The translations under genes were made by a program, and so were the position numbers. The notes beneath the pieces are model-generated. The model was not told the origin of the DNA. It saw nothing but the letters and a program-made list of their open reading frames with translations, and did no database searches. Below, in pieces: positions 50,242 to 58,699 of a stretch of DNA of 64,000 nucleotides. This stretch comes from Clostridiales bacterium (lineage in GTDB: Bacteria > Bacillota > Clostridia > Peptostreptococcales > Anaerovoracaceae), in contig WRMW01000001.1 in the NCBI GenBank assembly GCA_009776955.1, positions 124,001 through 188,000 of the forward strand, in the 5' to 3' direction. Within the stretch, counting starts at the first letter, position 1. Each line of letters begins with the position of its first letter.

Positions 50242-51210
50242 GTGGAACTTGCAAAACAGGAATATCTTTCGCTGTACGAGACGATGTTGCGGATAAGGGG
50301 CTTCGAGGAGCGTTCCCGCGAGCTGATGCTTGAGGGGAGGCTGTGCGGTTTTCTGCACCTTTACTCAGGGGAGGAAGCCGTCGCGGCCGGCGTGTGCAGC
50401 GAGCTTTCGGACGAGGACTGCATATGCAGCACGCATAGGGGGCACGGGCATATCATCGCGAAGGGCGGAAGCATACCCAAGATGATGGCGGAGCTTTTCG
50501 GCAAGGACACGGGCTATTCGCAGGGCAAGAGCGGATCCATGCACATCGCCGACATGGACATAGGCATCGTGGGGGCGAACGGCATCGTCGGCGCTTGCAT
50601 ACCCATCGCGAACGGAGTTGCGTTTGCGCTTAGATATAAGAACAAGGACGCCGTCTCGGTGGCGTTTTTCGGCGATGGCGCCACAAACAGGGGGACCTTC
50701 CACGAGGCACTGAACCTCGCCGCCGCATGGAAGCTGCCGACGGTCTTTGTCTGCGAGAACAACGGGTTCGGCATGTCCACCCCGCCGTCCCGTGCCACGA
50801 ACAACAAGTACCTTTCAGAGCGGGCGACCGCTTACAACATACCAGGCATCACGGTGGACGGCAACGACCCCGTGGCGGTGAAAAGGGCCATGGCGGTCGC
50901 TGCGGCACGGGCCAAAAAAGGGGACGGCCCTACATTGCTGGAATGCGTGACATGGCGGCATCATGGGCACTATATAGGGGACCCGGCGCTGTACAAAGAC
51001 CCCGAGCTCCAGAAGAAGTGGCTCGCGCCGGAGGTGGACCCCATCCCTCGTTTCGAGAAACGTCTGCTCAGCGAGGGCCATGCGAGCGAGGCGGAGCTTG
51101 AGGAAATAAGGGGGCGGGTGCACGCGGAGATCGAGGCGGCCGTCGCTTTCGCCGCAGATAGCCCGGAGCCGCCGCCAGATTCGATGTACGAGAATGTGTA
51201 TTCTGAATAA
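50242..51210 (+). CDS. acoA: Thiamine-dependent dehydrogenase E1 alpha (acetoin dehydrogenase-like)
   Basis: 322 residues. TPP motif GDGATNRGTFHEALNLAAAWKLPTVFVCENN in part (GDG to NN about 30 residues), STHRGHGH and SGSMHIADM, as in acetoin/2-oxoacid dehydrogenase alpha subunits. With the beta subunit it cleaves a 2-oxo or 1,2-diketone substrate and transfers the acyl group to lipoate. GTG start with GGAGG upstream. Substrate is inferred only from family; in this island it may act on a ring-cleavage product. Confidence 0.9.
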   Translation: MELAKQEYLSLYETMLRIRGFEERSRELMLEGRLCGFLHLYSGEEAVAAGVCSELSDEDCICSTHRGHGHIIAKGGSIPKMMAELFGKDTGYSQGKSGSMHIADMDIGIVGANGIVGACIPIANGVAFALRYKNKDAVSVAFFGDGATNRGTFHEALNLAAAWKLPTVFVCENNGFGMSTPPSRATNNKYLSERATAYNIPGITVDGNDPVAVKRAMAVAAARAKKGDGPTLLECVTWRHHGHYIGDPALYKDPELQKKWLAPEVDPIPRFEKRLLSEGHASEAELEEIRGRVHAEIEAAVAFAADSPEPPPDSMYENVYSE

Positions 51211-51285
51211 TTTTACAATAATAGGAAATTTTACAAGCAGAGAGATGGGTTTTACGAGCAGGGCAGCAAGGAGCGAGAGAATAGC

Positions 51286-52257
51286 ATGGCGGTAATGACA
51301 TATGTGGACGCTATAAGGGATGCGCAAAGGCAGGAGATGCTGCGTGACCCCGATGTGTTTGTGGCGGGCGAGGACGTGGCGCTTATGGGCAGCTCATTCG
51401 GGCAGACCGCCGGGCTCTATGACGAGTTCGGGCCTATGCGGGTGCTTGACACGCCGATAAGCGAGGGACAGATTGTAAGCCTTGGGGTCGGGGCGGCGGC
51501 GATGGGGCTACGGCCTGTACTGTCGCTCGATTTCTGTGATTTTTTGGGCTGTTGCTTCGACGAGATATTGAATCAGGCGGCAAAGATGACCTATATGCTC
51601 AACGGGCAGACGAGCATGCCGCTTGTGATAAGGGCGAACCTGGGCGGGGAGATAAACGCGGCGGCGCAGCACTCGCAATGCCTTGAAGCGCTGTTTACGC
51701 ACCTGCCGGGGCTGAAGGTGGTGGCGAGCTCAGGGCCGCGCCTAGCCAAGGGGCTGCTGTCGCAGGCGATACGCGACAACAATCCCGTGATGGTGTTTGA
51801 GCACAAAGGCCTCAACGGCATGAAGGAAGAAGTGCCCGACGGGGAGTACGCGGTGCCGTTCGGCAAGGCGGAGATAATGCGGGGCGGCGGCGACGTGACG
51901 CTTGTTTCGTGGTCGAAGATGGCGCATAAGTGCGTGAACGCGGCGAACGAGCTTGCGGGCAGCGTGGACGCCGAGGTGATAGACCTCGTCTCGCTCTACC
52001 CATTGGACATGGATACCATACTGGGGTCGGTGGAAAAGACCGGCCGCATAGTCATAGCTCATGAGGCGGTGGAGACGGGCGGGTTCGGCGCGGAGATAGC
52101 AGCGCGGCTTGCGGACGAGGGGTTTGACTATCTCGACGCGCCGGTAAAGAGGGTGGGGGCACCGTTTACGCCTGTGCCTTTCGCCGCCGCTCTGGAGCGG
52201 AATTATCAGCCGAACGAGGCGCGGATCGTGGAAGCCGTCCGCAGTTTGTTTGCATAA
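51286..52257 (+). CDS. acoB: Thiamine-dependent dehydrogenase E1 beta
   Basis: 323 residues. TYVDAIRDAQRQEMLRDPDVFVAGEDV opening, DTPISEGQIVSLGVGAA, and the C-terminal transketolase domain (VIAHEAVETGGFGAEIAARL). Partner of the preceding alpha subunit. AAGGAG 11 bases upstream of ATG 51286. The E2 start follows 23 bp after its stop. Confidence 0.92.
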   Translation: MAVMTYVDAIRDAQRQEMLRDPDVFVAGEDVALMGSSFGQTAGLYDEFGPMRVLDTPISEGQIVSLGVGAAAMGLRPVLSLDFCDFLGCCFDEILNQAAKMTYMLNGQTSMPLVIRANLGGEINAAAQHSQCLEALFTHLPGLKVVASSGPRLAKGLLSQAIRDNNPVMVFEHKGLNGMKEEVPDGEYAVPFGKAEIMRGGGDVTLVSWSKMAHKCVNAANELAGSVDAEVIDLVSLYPLDMDTILGSVEKTGRIVIAHEAVETGGFGAEIAARLADEGFDYLDAPVKRVGAPFTPVPFAAALERNYQPNEARIVEAVRSLFA

Positions 52258-52280
52258 TAATGGGGGGCGCGGAGGCTGTA

Positions 52281-52907
52281 ATGGTTACGGAAGTGGTGAT
52301 GCCCAAGCTTGGGCTGACGATGACGGAAGGGCTTGTTGTCGGGCTGTTGAAGAATGAGGGGGACGCGGTCAAGAAGGGCGAGGGCGTTTTTGAGATTGAG
52401 ACGGAGAAGCTGACGAACACGGTGGAGGCGCCGGTGGATGGGGTGCTTGTGCGGGTGGAGGCGAAGGTGGGGGAGGTGTACCCGATAGCGGCGGTGCTAG
52501 GGTACGTTGGGGACGAGGGTGGGGCTTTGCGCCGCGTCCGCAGGGGTGCTACCGAAAGGCTCGCTACGGCTTCGCAAAGCTCCGCCTCCGCCTCGCTTTC
52601 TGAGACCCCTTGCTCCGCCTCGTGCCTTCGGCACTCGACGCAAAGCTCCGATTACGACACGCAAGGGGCGGATGGCATTTCTTCAACTGGCCGGGTCAAG
52701 GCGTCGCCGGCGGCGAGGGCGCTTGCGAGGAAGTATGGGGTGGATTATGCGGGGCTGAAGGGGTCCGGGCCGGGGGGGCGGATCGTGCGGGAGGATGTGG
52801 AGCGCGAGGCTGCACGCTCCGAGTCGCAAGATACGGACTGTCGCATAGAACCCTTGCAGCAAGGCCTATACACGGGGGCACGGCGGACGCTGTGGACGCA
52901 TCGATAG
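52281..52907 (+). CDS. Truncated dihydrolipoamide acyltransferase (E2): lipoyl and E1/E3-binding domains only
   Basis: 208 residues. Lipoyl domain at 1-75 with the lipoylated lysine in IETEKLTNTVEAP. A linker rich in Ser/Ala follows, encoded by repeat sequence (about residues 85-135). The peripheral subunit-binding domain (ASPAARALARKYGVDYAGLKGSGPGGRIVREDVE) is next, and then another repeat-derived stretch carries the frame to a stop. The catalytic acyltransferase domain (about 230 residues with HxxxDG) is absent, and no remnant of it is seen before the next promoter. Start at 52281 has GGAGG; an upstream ATG (52260) is possible. Confidence 0.85.
   Translation: MVTEVVMPKLGLTMTEGLVVGLLKNEGDAVKKGEGVFEIETEKLTNTVEAPVDGVLVRVEAKVGEVYPIAAVLGYVGDEGGALRRVRRGATERLATASQSSASASLSETPCSASCLRHSTQSSDYDTQGADGISSTGRVKASPAARALARKYGVDYAGLKGSGPGGRIVREDVEREAARSESQDTDCRIEPLQQGLYTGARRTLWTHR
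52528..52675. repeat. Repeat-rich insertion in the E2 linker
   Basis: Contains the module 52625-52653 that matches the pth copy (27 of 29 bases) and is read in the same frame (LRHSTQSSDYD here, LRRSTQSPDSD in Pth). Preceded by shorter CTCCGCCTC reiterations. Confidence 0.7.
52808..52880. repeat. Repeat module at the truncated end of E2
   Basis: 52808-52832 matches 13719-13743 of the pth copy with four differences in 25. It lies where the E2 catalytic domain should begin, so recombination at this repeat may have caused the truncation. Confidence 0.6.
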
Positions 52908-52959
52908 CCAATGCCGGCGGTTGTAAGACATTTCACAAAAACCACACAAAAACTTCGTG

Positions 52960-52988
52960 TTGACACGCATAGAAATAAGGTCTAAAAT
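52960..52988 (+). promoter_or_regulatory. Promoter of the third dctP gene
   Basis: TTGACA (52960-52965), 17 bp, TAAAAT (52983-52988), about 85 bp upstream of the start codon. Confidence 0.72.
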
Positions 52989-53073
52989 TTCAATATTATG
53001 CTGGCATTTTGCCGCTTATGGAAAATTGCCTGTTTAAGTTAAGTTGATTTAGGATTAAAGGAGGAATACTTAC

Positions 53074-54204
53074 ATGAAGAAAAAGCTTATGATAGTTGTT
53101 GCGTTGGCCGTCGCGTTTGCGTTGGTTTTCGCGGCTTGCGGAGGCGGCGGCAGTAGCGACCCTGCGCCCGCGCCCGCTCCGTCCGCACCCTCGGACACCC
53201 CCGCCCCGGCTCCGGCCGATTCGGACGAGGTGTACGAAGTGCTGGTAAGCATGACGCACGGCGAGCCTGTTTCACCGGGCTGGGCCAGCGCGTTCAATCA
53301 GCTTGAGGAGCGGAGCGGCGGCAGGCTCGACACTACGCTGTTCTGGTCGGGTTCGCTTCTGCCGATACCGGAGATACCCAGGGGCATGGCAAGCGGCGCG
53401 GCGACATTCTCAAACCTGCCGACGCCAAACTATCCCGATGTATGGCCGCTGAACTGCCGCATACTGCAGCTTCCGTTCATGGGTCTGCAGAATCCGGTTG
53501 AAAGCGCGGCGATATATATGCAATTGCTCGAAGAGTTCCCGGAGATGAAGGCTGAGCTTGCGGATTTCAACATCATTCCGGTGGGCGCCACCCCGCTTGG
53601 CATGTACGCCATGCACTTCAGAGACGGTTCGGAAGTCCGCCGTCCTGAAGACCTCAGGGGCAAGCAGATGGTTCCGTTCAACGTCGTGTTCCTGCCATTG
53701 CTCGAAGCCAACGGCGTTGGCGTCAACTACATCCCGCCGGGCGAGATGTTTGAGGCCCTCAACAACAACATCATCGACGGCTATATCAATAGCTGGGCGT
53801 TCCAGGGCTGGTTCGGGCTTACTGAGCTTATGAATTCGCACGTCAACTTCGGCGAGTACGGCGCATATCAGGAGTTCAACATCCTTGCGGTCAACCTTGA
53901 GTTCTACAACTCGTTGCCTGCCGACCTTCAGCAATTGTGGCACGACGTTATGTGGAACGATGGCGGCTATCTGGAAATGTGGGATGACACCGCTACATTG
54001 TACTACGGCGAAATGGAGAAGGGCACGGCGAAAGGCGATGTCATTGTTGACCTTACCCCGGAGGAGATCGATGTCTGGAGGCAGGCATTGCTTCCGCAGC
54101 ACAGGGTAGTGCTTGACGAAATCAACGCGCAGCGCGGCGACAATGTTGCCGATGCCATCTATCAAAGGATTCAGGAGATTCTGGCAGAGAATTACGGCGC
54201 ATAG
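53074..54204 (+). CDS. dctP: Orphan TRAP substrate-binding lipoprotein (DctP), third copy
   Basis: 376 residues. Lipobox VFAAC, Ala/Pro/Ser linker, then a DctP domain closely similar throughout to the protein at 31399. There is no DctQ/DctM nearby, so it may share the permease of system 1 and widen its substrate range. AAAGGAGG precedes the ATG. A CocE-like gene follows, just as for the first copy. Confidence 0.92.
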   Translation: MKKKLMIVVALAVAFALVFAACGGGGSSDPAPAPAPSAPSDTPAPAPADSDEVYEVLVSMTHGEPVSPGWASAFNQLEERSGGRLDTTLFWSGSLLPIPEIPRGMASGAATFSNLPTPNYPDVWPLNCRILQLPFMGLQNPVESAAIYMQLLEEFPEMKAELADFNIIPVGATPLGMYAMHFRDGSEVRRPEDLRGKQMVPFNVVFLPLLEANGVGVNYIPPGEMFEALNNNIIDGYINSWAFQGWFGLTELMNSHVNFGEYGAYQEFNILAVNLEFYNSLPADLQQLWHDVMWNDGGYLEMWDDTATLYYGEMEKGTAKGDVIVDLTPEEIDVWRQALLPQHRVVLDEINAQRGDNVADAIYQRIQEILAENYGA

Positions 54205-54241
54205 TTTTTGTTTCGTGAAACGATAGTTTGTCAATTCAATG

Positions 54242-54263
54242 GGGGTTGCTTTCCGGCAACCCC
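54242..54263 (+). terminator. Stem-loop after the third dctP
   Basis: GGGGTTGC (54242-54249) pairs with GCAACCCC (54256-54263), followed by a short T-rich tail (TATTTG). Probably a partial terminator or mRNA-stabilising hairpin before the hydrolase gene. Confidence 0.6.
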
Positions 54264-54309
54264 TATTTGACTAAGTAAAACTGGTGGAAATCATTCAAAG
54301 GAGGGCGTG

Positions 54310-56079
54310 ATGGCAGGAGAGATTATCAAGAAAAAGATGGAATTTGGCGGAGAGACCTTCGATGTGTCTTTTCGCAAAATGAAGGAAAGGCCCCCGAAGA
54401 ACAATATCGACAGGGGCGAGTTGGATGAGAACGGGCGACCAACGTATTGCGTTAACGGGTGGGGCGATTGGCCGGAGCTGAACCCGAGGACATACGAGGT
54501 GGCGCCTGGCATCATATGCGAGCAGGATGTCGCTATACCCATGCGGGACGGCATCATCACCTATGCGGATATCTACAGGCCCAAGGACGACAGCGTGAAG
54601 GTGCCGGCTATCATCGCATGGAGCTTTTTCGGCAAGAGGCCGTGCGCCGACTCGGATATTGAATGGCAGACCAAGGGCGTGCCCTACGGCTCCCATTCCA
54701 AATTTACAAAGTTCGAAGGGCCGGATCCGCTATATTGGTGCCATCAAGGCTACGCCATCATAAATTACGATATGCGTGGCGTCGGCAACTCGGAGGGCGA
54801 TTGCAATATTTGGGGCAAGCAGGAAGGGAGCGACGGCTACGACCTCGTGGAGTGGCTTGGCGTCCAAGACTGGTGCAGCGGCAAGGTAGGTATGGCCGGA
54901 AACTCAGGGCTCGCCATGTGCCAGTGGAGGATTGCGGCGGAGCAGCCTCCGCACCTCGCGTGCATAGCGCCGTGGGAAGGTACTGCGGAGGCGTACAGGG
55001 AATTTCTGAACAAGGGCGGCTTCACAGAGTACGGCTTCAACCAATTTCTTACGGTGGACTTCGTGGGGAACGGCTATATAGAGGACATCTATCAGACGTC
55101 GCTCGACTACCCCCTCAACAACGCTTATTGGGAGTCCAAAATTCCCGAATGGGAGAAGATTGAGGTGCCGGCGTATATCACAGGCGGGTGGAGCCATTTC
55201 CATCTCAGGGGCGCGACTAGGGGCTTTATGAAGATAAGCTCCACGCAGAAATGGTTCCGCGCGCACAGGGATTTTGAGTGGCCGGACTTTTATTCAAGGT
55301 TTGGGATCGACGACCTCAAGCGTTTCTTCGACAGGTACCTCAAGGGTATCCGCAACGGCTGGGAGGACACGCCGCGCGTGCGTATCGACGTTATGGACGC
55401 ATACGACTTCGACTATCAGACTCTGAGGGCGGAAACGGCTTGGCCGATACCTAGGACGGAGTACAAGCGCCTTTACCTCGACGCAAGAAGCCGCTCGATG
55501 TGCTTCGAGCCGCAGACCGTCGAGTCGAAGCTGCACTACGACGGCAACCTTGGCAAGGCGACGTTTGACATCACGTTCAACGAAACCACGGAGATTACCG
55601 GGCATATGCTCCTGCACCTCTGGGTCGAGGCGGACAGGCACGACGATATGGACATATTTGTGGCGGTGCAAAAGCTTGACGAAAAGGGCAAGTGGCTGCC
55701 GACCAATGTGTTCGGCGTGCCGCACCCCGGTGCCCCCGGCCGCCTGCGCGTGTCGCTCCGCGAAACCGATCCCGCGCGGACTGAGCACGAGTGGCAGCCC
55801 TATTATACATACGACAACCCCAAGAAATTGAAGCCCGGCGAGATAGTGCCCGTCGATATAGAGATATGGCCGCAGAGCAAGATATTCCATCCGGGCGAGC
55901 AGCTGCGCGTCGAGATAATGGGGCATTACGAGCGAATCGACTGGTTTGAGCCCTTTGCGTGGAATACGGACAATGCCGGAAACCATGTCATCCATACGGG
56001 CGGCAAATACGATTCCTATCTGCTCGTTCCGTTCATCCCGCCCAAGTACGTGGCGGGCAACGGGTACGCATATCGATAG
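54310..56079 (+). CDS. CocE/NonD-family hydrolase with canonical Ser nucleophile
   Basis: 589 residues. N-terminal extension of about 60 residues, then the alpha/beta-hydrolase (IPMRDGIITYADIYRPKDD, NYDMRGVGNSEGD), elbow GMAGNSGLAM with S199, cap, RFFDRYLKG and C-terminal jelly-roll (HLWVEADRHDDMDIFVAVQKLD...VEIMGHYERIDWFEPF). Probably an esterase or amidase for an imported compound. ATG 54310 or GTG 54307, with AAAGGAGGG just upstream. Last gene of the island before rpsO. Confidence 0.9.
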   Translation: MAGEIIKKKMEFGGETFDVSFRKMKERPPKNNIDRGELDENGRPTYCVNGWGDWPELNPRTYEVAPGIICEQDVAIPMRDGIITYADIYRPKDDSVKVPAIIAWSFFGKRPCADSDIEWQTKGVPYGSHSKFTKFEGPDPLYWCHQGYAIINYDMRGVGNSEGDCNIWGKQEGSDGYDLVEWLGVQDWCSGKVGMAGNSGLAMCQWRIAAEQPPHLACIAPWEGTAEAYREFLNKGGFTEYGFNQFLTVDFVGNGYIEDIYQTSLDYPLNNAYWESKIPEWEKIEVPAYITGGWSHFHLRGATRGFMKISSTQKWFRAHRDFEWPDFYSRFGIDDLKRFFDRYLKGIRNGWEDTPRVRIDVMDAYDFDYQTLRAETAWPIPRTEYKRLYLDARSRSMCFEPQTVESKLHYDGNLGKATFDITFNETTEITGHMLLHLWVEADRHDDMDIFVAVQKLDEKGKWLPTNVFGVPHPGAPGRLRVSLRETDPARTEHEWQPYYTYDNPKKLKPGEIVPVDIEIWPQSKIFHPGEQLRVEIMGHYERIDWFEPFAWNTDNAGNHVIHTGGKYDSYLLVPFIPPKYVAGNGYAYR

Positions 56080-56082
56080 GGC

Positions 56083-56111
56083 TTGTATTGTGATTGTGCA
56101 GATGGTACAAT
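56083..56111 (+). promoter_or_regulatory. Promoter of rpsO
   Basis: TTGTAT (56083-56088), 17 bp, TACAAT (56106-56111), the same pair of hexamers as the spoVG/murC promoters. The leader is about 95 bases and GC-rich, with room for S15 autoregulation. Confidence 0.75.
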
Positions 56112-56213
56112 AGCACGGTTGCGCCTCGGCTGCGTATAGCGACACTCCAACGCATACCCGGCCGGCGGTGAGGATTATTATAGAAATATGGTAAGCAGTA
56201 AAGGAGAAGGAAT

Positions 56214-56480
56214 ATGATTACGCATAAGCAAAAGACGCAGATCATTGCGGACTATCAGCTGGCGCCGGGCGACACCGGCTCGCCGGAGGTGCAGGTGGCC
56301 ATCCTGACGTTCAGGATCAACGACCTCAACGAGCATCTGAAGGCGCACCACAAGGACCACCATTCGCGGCGCGGGCTGCTGAAAATGGTCGGGCAGCGGC
56401 GCAATCTGCTGAACTATCTTAAGGCTAAGGACATTGAGCGGTATAGGTCGCTTATCGCGCGTCTTGGGCTTAGGAAGTAG
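56214..56480 (+). CDS. rpsO: 30S ribosomal protein S15
   Basis: 88 residues: [37 protein letters not shown] (in part) and [16 protein letters not shown] are diagnostic. S15 binds the 16S central domain and often represses its own translation. AAGGAGAAGG precedes the ATG. Followed by a terminator and pnp, the conserved rpsO-pnp order. Confidence 0.97.
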   Translation: MITHKQKTQIIADYQLAPGDTGSPEVQVAILTFRINDLNEHLKAHHKDHHSRRGLLKMVGQRRNLLNYLKAKDIERYRSLIARLGLRK

Positions 56481-56496
56481 CAATCGCAAATTACAG

Positions 56497-56532
56497 GGCG
56501 AGGTCGAACGACTGACCTCGCCTTTGTTTTTT
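56497..56532 (+). terminator. Intrinsic terminator between rpsO and pnp
   Basis: GGCGAGGTC (56497-56505) and GACCTCGCC (56514-56522) form a perfect 9-bp stem followed by TTTGTTTTTT. Confidence 0.9.
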
Positions 56533-56597
56533 GAATAAAACGTCGGAAAGAAGTCGGAATTGAAAGAAGCAAGAGGTAGAAAGAAGGTAAGAAGAAG

Positions 56598-58697
56598 ATG
56601 AGATTTACAGATTTTAAGGTGTATAAGACGGCGCTCGGCGGCAGGCTGCTCCAGATTGAAGTGGGCAAGGTCGCGGAACAGGCGAACGGGGCGGTGACGG
56701 TGCGCTACGGGGAGACGGTCGTAAACGTGACGGCGTGCATGTCGAAGCAGCCCAGGGAAAACCAGGACTTTTTCCCGTTGTCTTGCGAGTACGAAGAGAA
56801 GATGTATGCGGCAGGGAAGATACCGGGTGGGTTTATACGGCGCGAGGGCCGTCCGTCTGAGAAGGCGACGCTTTTTGCGCGCTTGATGGACAGGCCGCTT
56901 AGGCCGCTGTTTCCGTCGGGGTTTTTCCACGATGTGCAGGTGGTGGCGTCGGTGCTTTGCGTAGACCCGGACTGTCCGCCTGAGGTGGCGGCGATGATAG
57001 GGTCGTCCGTATCGCTGTCGATATCGGACATCCCGTTTTACGGGCCTACGGCTTCGGTCGTGATGGGCTGGATAGACGGCAAGCCGGTGGTCAACCCGAC
57101 GCATGCCCAGCGCGAGGTGAGCGAGCTTTCGCTAGTGGTTTCTGGGACGCGGGAAGCCATCATGATGGTGGAGGCCGGCGCGAGCGAACTTGAGGAAGAG
57201 TATATACTCGACGCGCTCTTTACGGCGCACGACGAGATAAAGACCATAATAGAGTTTATCGACGAGATAGTGGCGGACATCGGCAAGCCGAAGTTCGAGC
57301 CCGAGGCGGAGCAGGTGCCGGAGGATCTTTTGGCGGACGTCTGCGGCTATATCGTGCCGAAGCTTGACGAAGCGCTGCATATCTTTGTGCGCAGCGACCA
57401 GCAGGCGCGGATCAAGGAGATAGAAACTGAGGCGAAGGCCGAGTTTGCCGAGAAGTACGCGGACGTGGAGAAGTACGGCAAGTACGTGGCTCGCGTGTTT
57501 GAGGAGCAGCTTGAGGCTAGGTTCCGCCGCATGATACTCGAAGAAGGGGTGAGGCCGGACGGCCGCGCGCCGACGGAAACCCGCCAAGTTTGGTGCGAAA
57601 CGGGCTTTTTGCCTCGCACGCACGGCTCGGGGCTTTTCAAGCGCGGCCAGACGCAAGTGCTTTCGGTCGCCACGCTTGCGCCGCTTCGTGAAGCGCAGAT
57701 GATAGACGGCATAGGCGACGAGACGGAAAAACGCTATATGCACCATTACAACTTCCCGCCGTTCTCGGTGGGCGAAACCAGGCCGATGCGCAGCCCTGGC
57801 CGCCGCGAGATAGGGCATGGCGCCTTGGCGGAGAGGGCGTTGCTGCCGGTGTTGCCGACGGAAGAGGAATTTCCCTATGCGATACGCGTGGTGTCGGAAA
57901 CTCTGTCGTCCAACGGCTCGTCCTCGATGGCGTCGGTCTGCGGCTCGTCAATGTCGCTGATGGACGCGGGCGTGGGCATAAAGGCGCCGGTTTCAGGCGT
58001 AGCGATGGGGCTTATCACGGACGGTAGCGGCAAGGTGGCCATCCTGACGGACATCCAGGGGCTTGAGGACCACTACGGCGATATGGACTTCAAGGTCGCG
58101 GGGACGCCTAATGGCATCACGGCGCTCCAGATGGACATAAAGGTACACGGGCTGTCGCGCGAGATAATGGAAAAGGCGATTATGCAGGCAAAGGAAGGCC
58201 GCGCCTTTATCCTTTCGCAGATGCTTGAAGAAATAAGCGAGCCCAGGGCGGAGCTCTCGCCTTACGCGCCGCGTATCGAGTCCATACAGATAGACCCAGA
58301 GGACATTGGGACCATCGTCGGCAAGGGCGGCAAGACCATCAACGGCATTATTGCAGAAACGGGCGTCAAGATAGACATAGACGACACGGGCCTTATCTCC
58401 ATCGCGTCCACCGAGCCGGAGGGCATGAAGCAGGCCATCCATATGATAGAGATGCTGCTCAAGGAGCCTGAGATCGGCGAAATCTACGAGGGCACGGTGA
58501 CGGGCATCAAGGAGTTTGGCGCGTTTGTCGAGATACTGCCGGGCAAGGAAGGGCTGTTGCATATTTCTGAGATGGACAACCACCGCGTGGCGCGCGTCGA
58601 GGACGTACTCGATATGGGCGACAAGGTAAGGGTCAAGGTAAAGGGCGTCGATGAAAAGAACGGCAAGATAAGCCTTTCGAGAAAAGCCCTGCTGTAA
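56598..58697 (+). CDS. pnp: Polyribonucleotide nucleotidyltransferase (PNPase)
   Basis: 699 residues. Two RNase PH domains (first with IPGGFIRREGRPSEKATL; second with FPPFSVGETRPMRSPGRREIGHG and SSSMASVCGSSMSLMDAGV), then KH (IGTIVGKGGKTINGI) and S1 (GEIYEGTVTGIKEFGAFVEILPGKEGLLHISE). It degrades RNA phosphorolytically from the 3' end. Full length. The M16 peptidase begins two bases after the stop. Confidence 0.97.
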   Translation: MRFTDFKVYKTALGGRLLQIEVGKVAEQANGAVTVRYGETVVNVTACMSKQPRENQDFFPLSCEYEEKMYAAGKIPGGFIRREGRPSEKATLFARLMDRPLRPLFPSGFFHDVQVVASVLCVDPDCPPEVAAMIGSSVSLSISDIPFYGPTASVVMGWIDGKPVVNPTHAQREVSELSLVVSGTREAIMMVEAGASELEEEYILDALFTAHDEIKTIIEFIDEIVADIGKPKFEPEAEQVPEDLLADVCGYIVPKLDEALHIFVRSDQQARIKEIETEAKAEFAEKYADVEKYGKYVARVFEEQLEARFRRMILEEGVRPDGRAPTETRQVWCETGFLPRTHGSGLFKRGQTQVLSVATLAPLREAQMIDGIGDETEKRYMHHYNFPPFSVGETRPMRSPGRREIGHGALAERALLPVLPTEEEFPYAIRVVSETLSSNGSSSMASVCGSSMSLMDAGVGIKAPVSGVAMGLITDGSGKVAILTDIQGLEDHYGDMDFKVAGTPNGITALQMDIKVHGLSREIMEKAIMQAKEGRAFILSQMLEEISEPRAELSPYAPRIESIQIDPEDIGTIVGKGGKTINGIIAETGVKIDIDDTGLISIASTEPEGMKQAIHMIEMLLKEPEIGEIYEGTVTGIKEFGAFVEILPGKEGLLHISEMDNHRVARVEDVLDMGDKVRVKVKGVDEKNGKISLSRKALL

Positions 58698-58699
58698 AA

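Noticed and set aside
56112-56213. GC-rich rpsO leader as another interspersed repeat copy
   Set aside because: Only short scattered matches to the repeat modules; ordinary leader sequence is sufficient.
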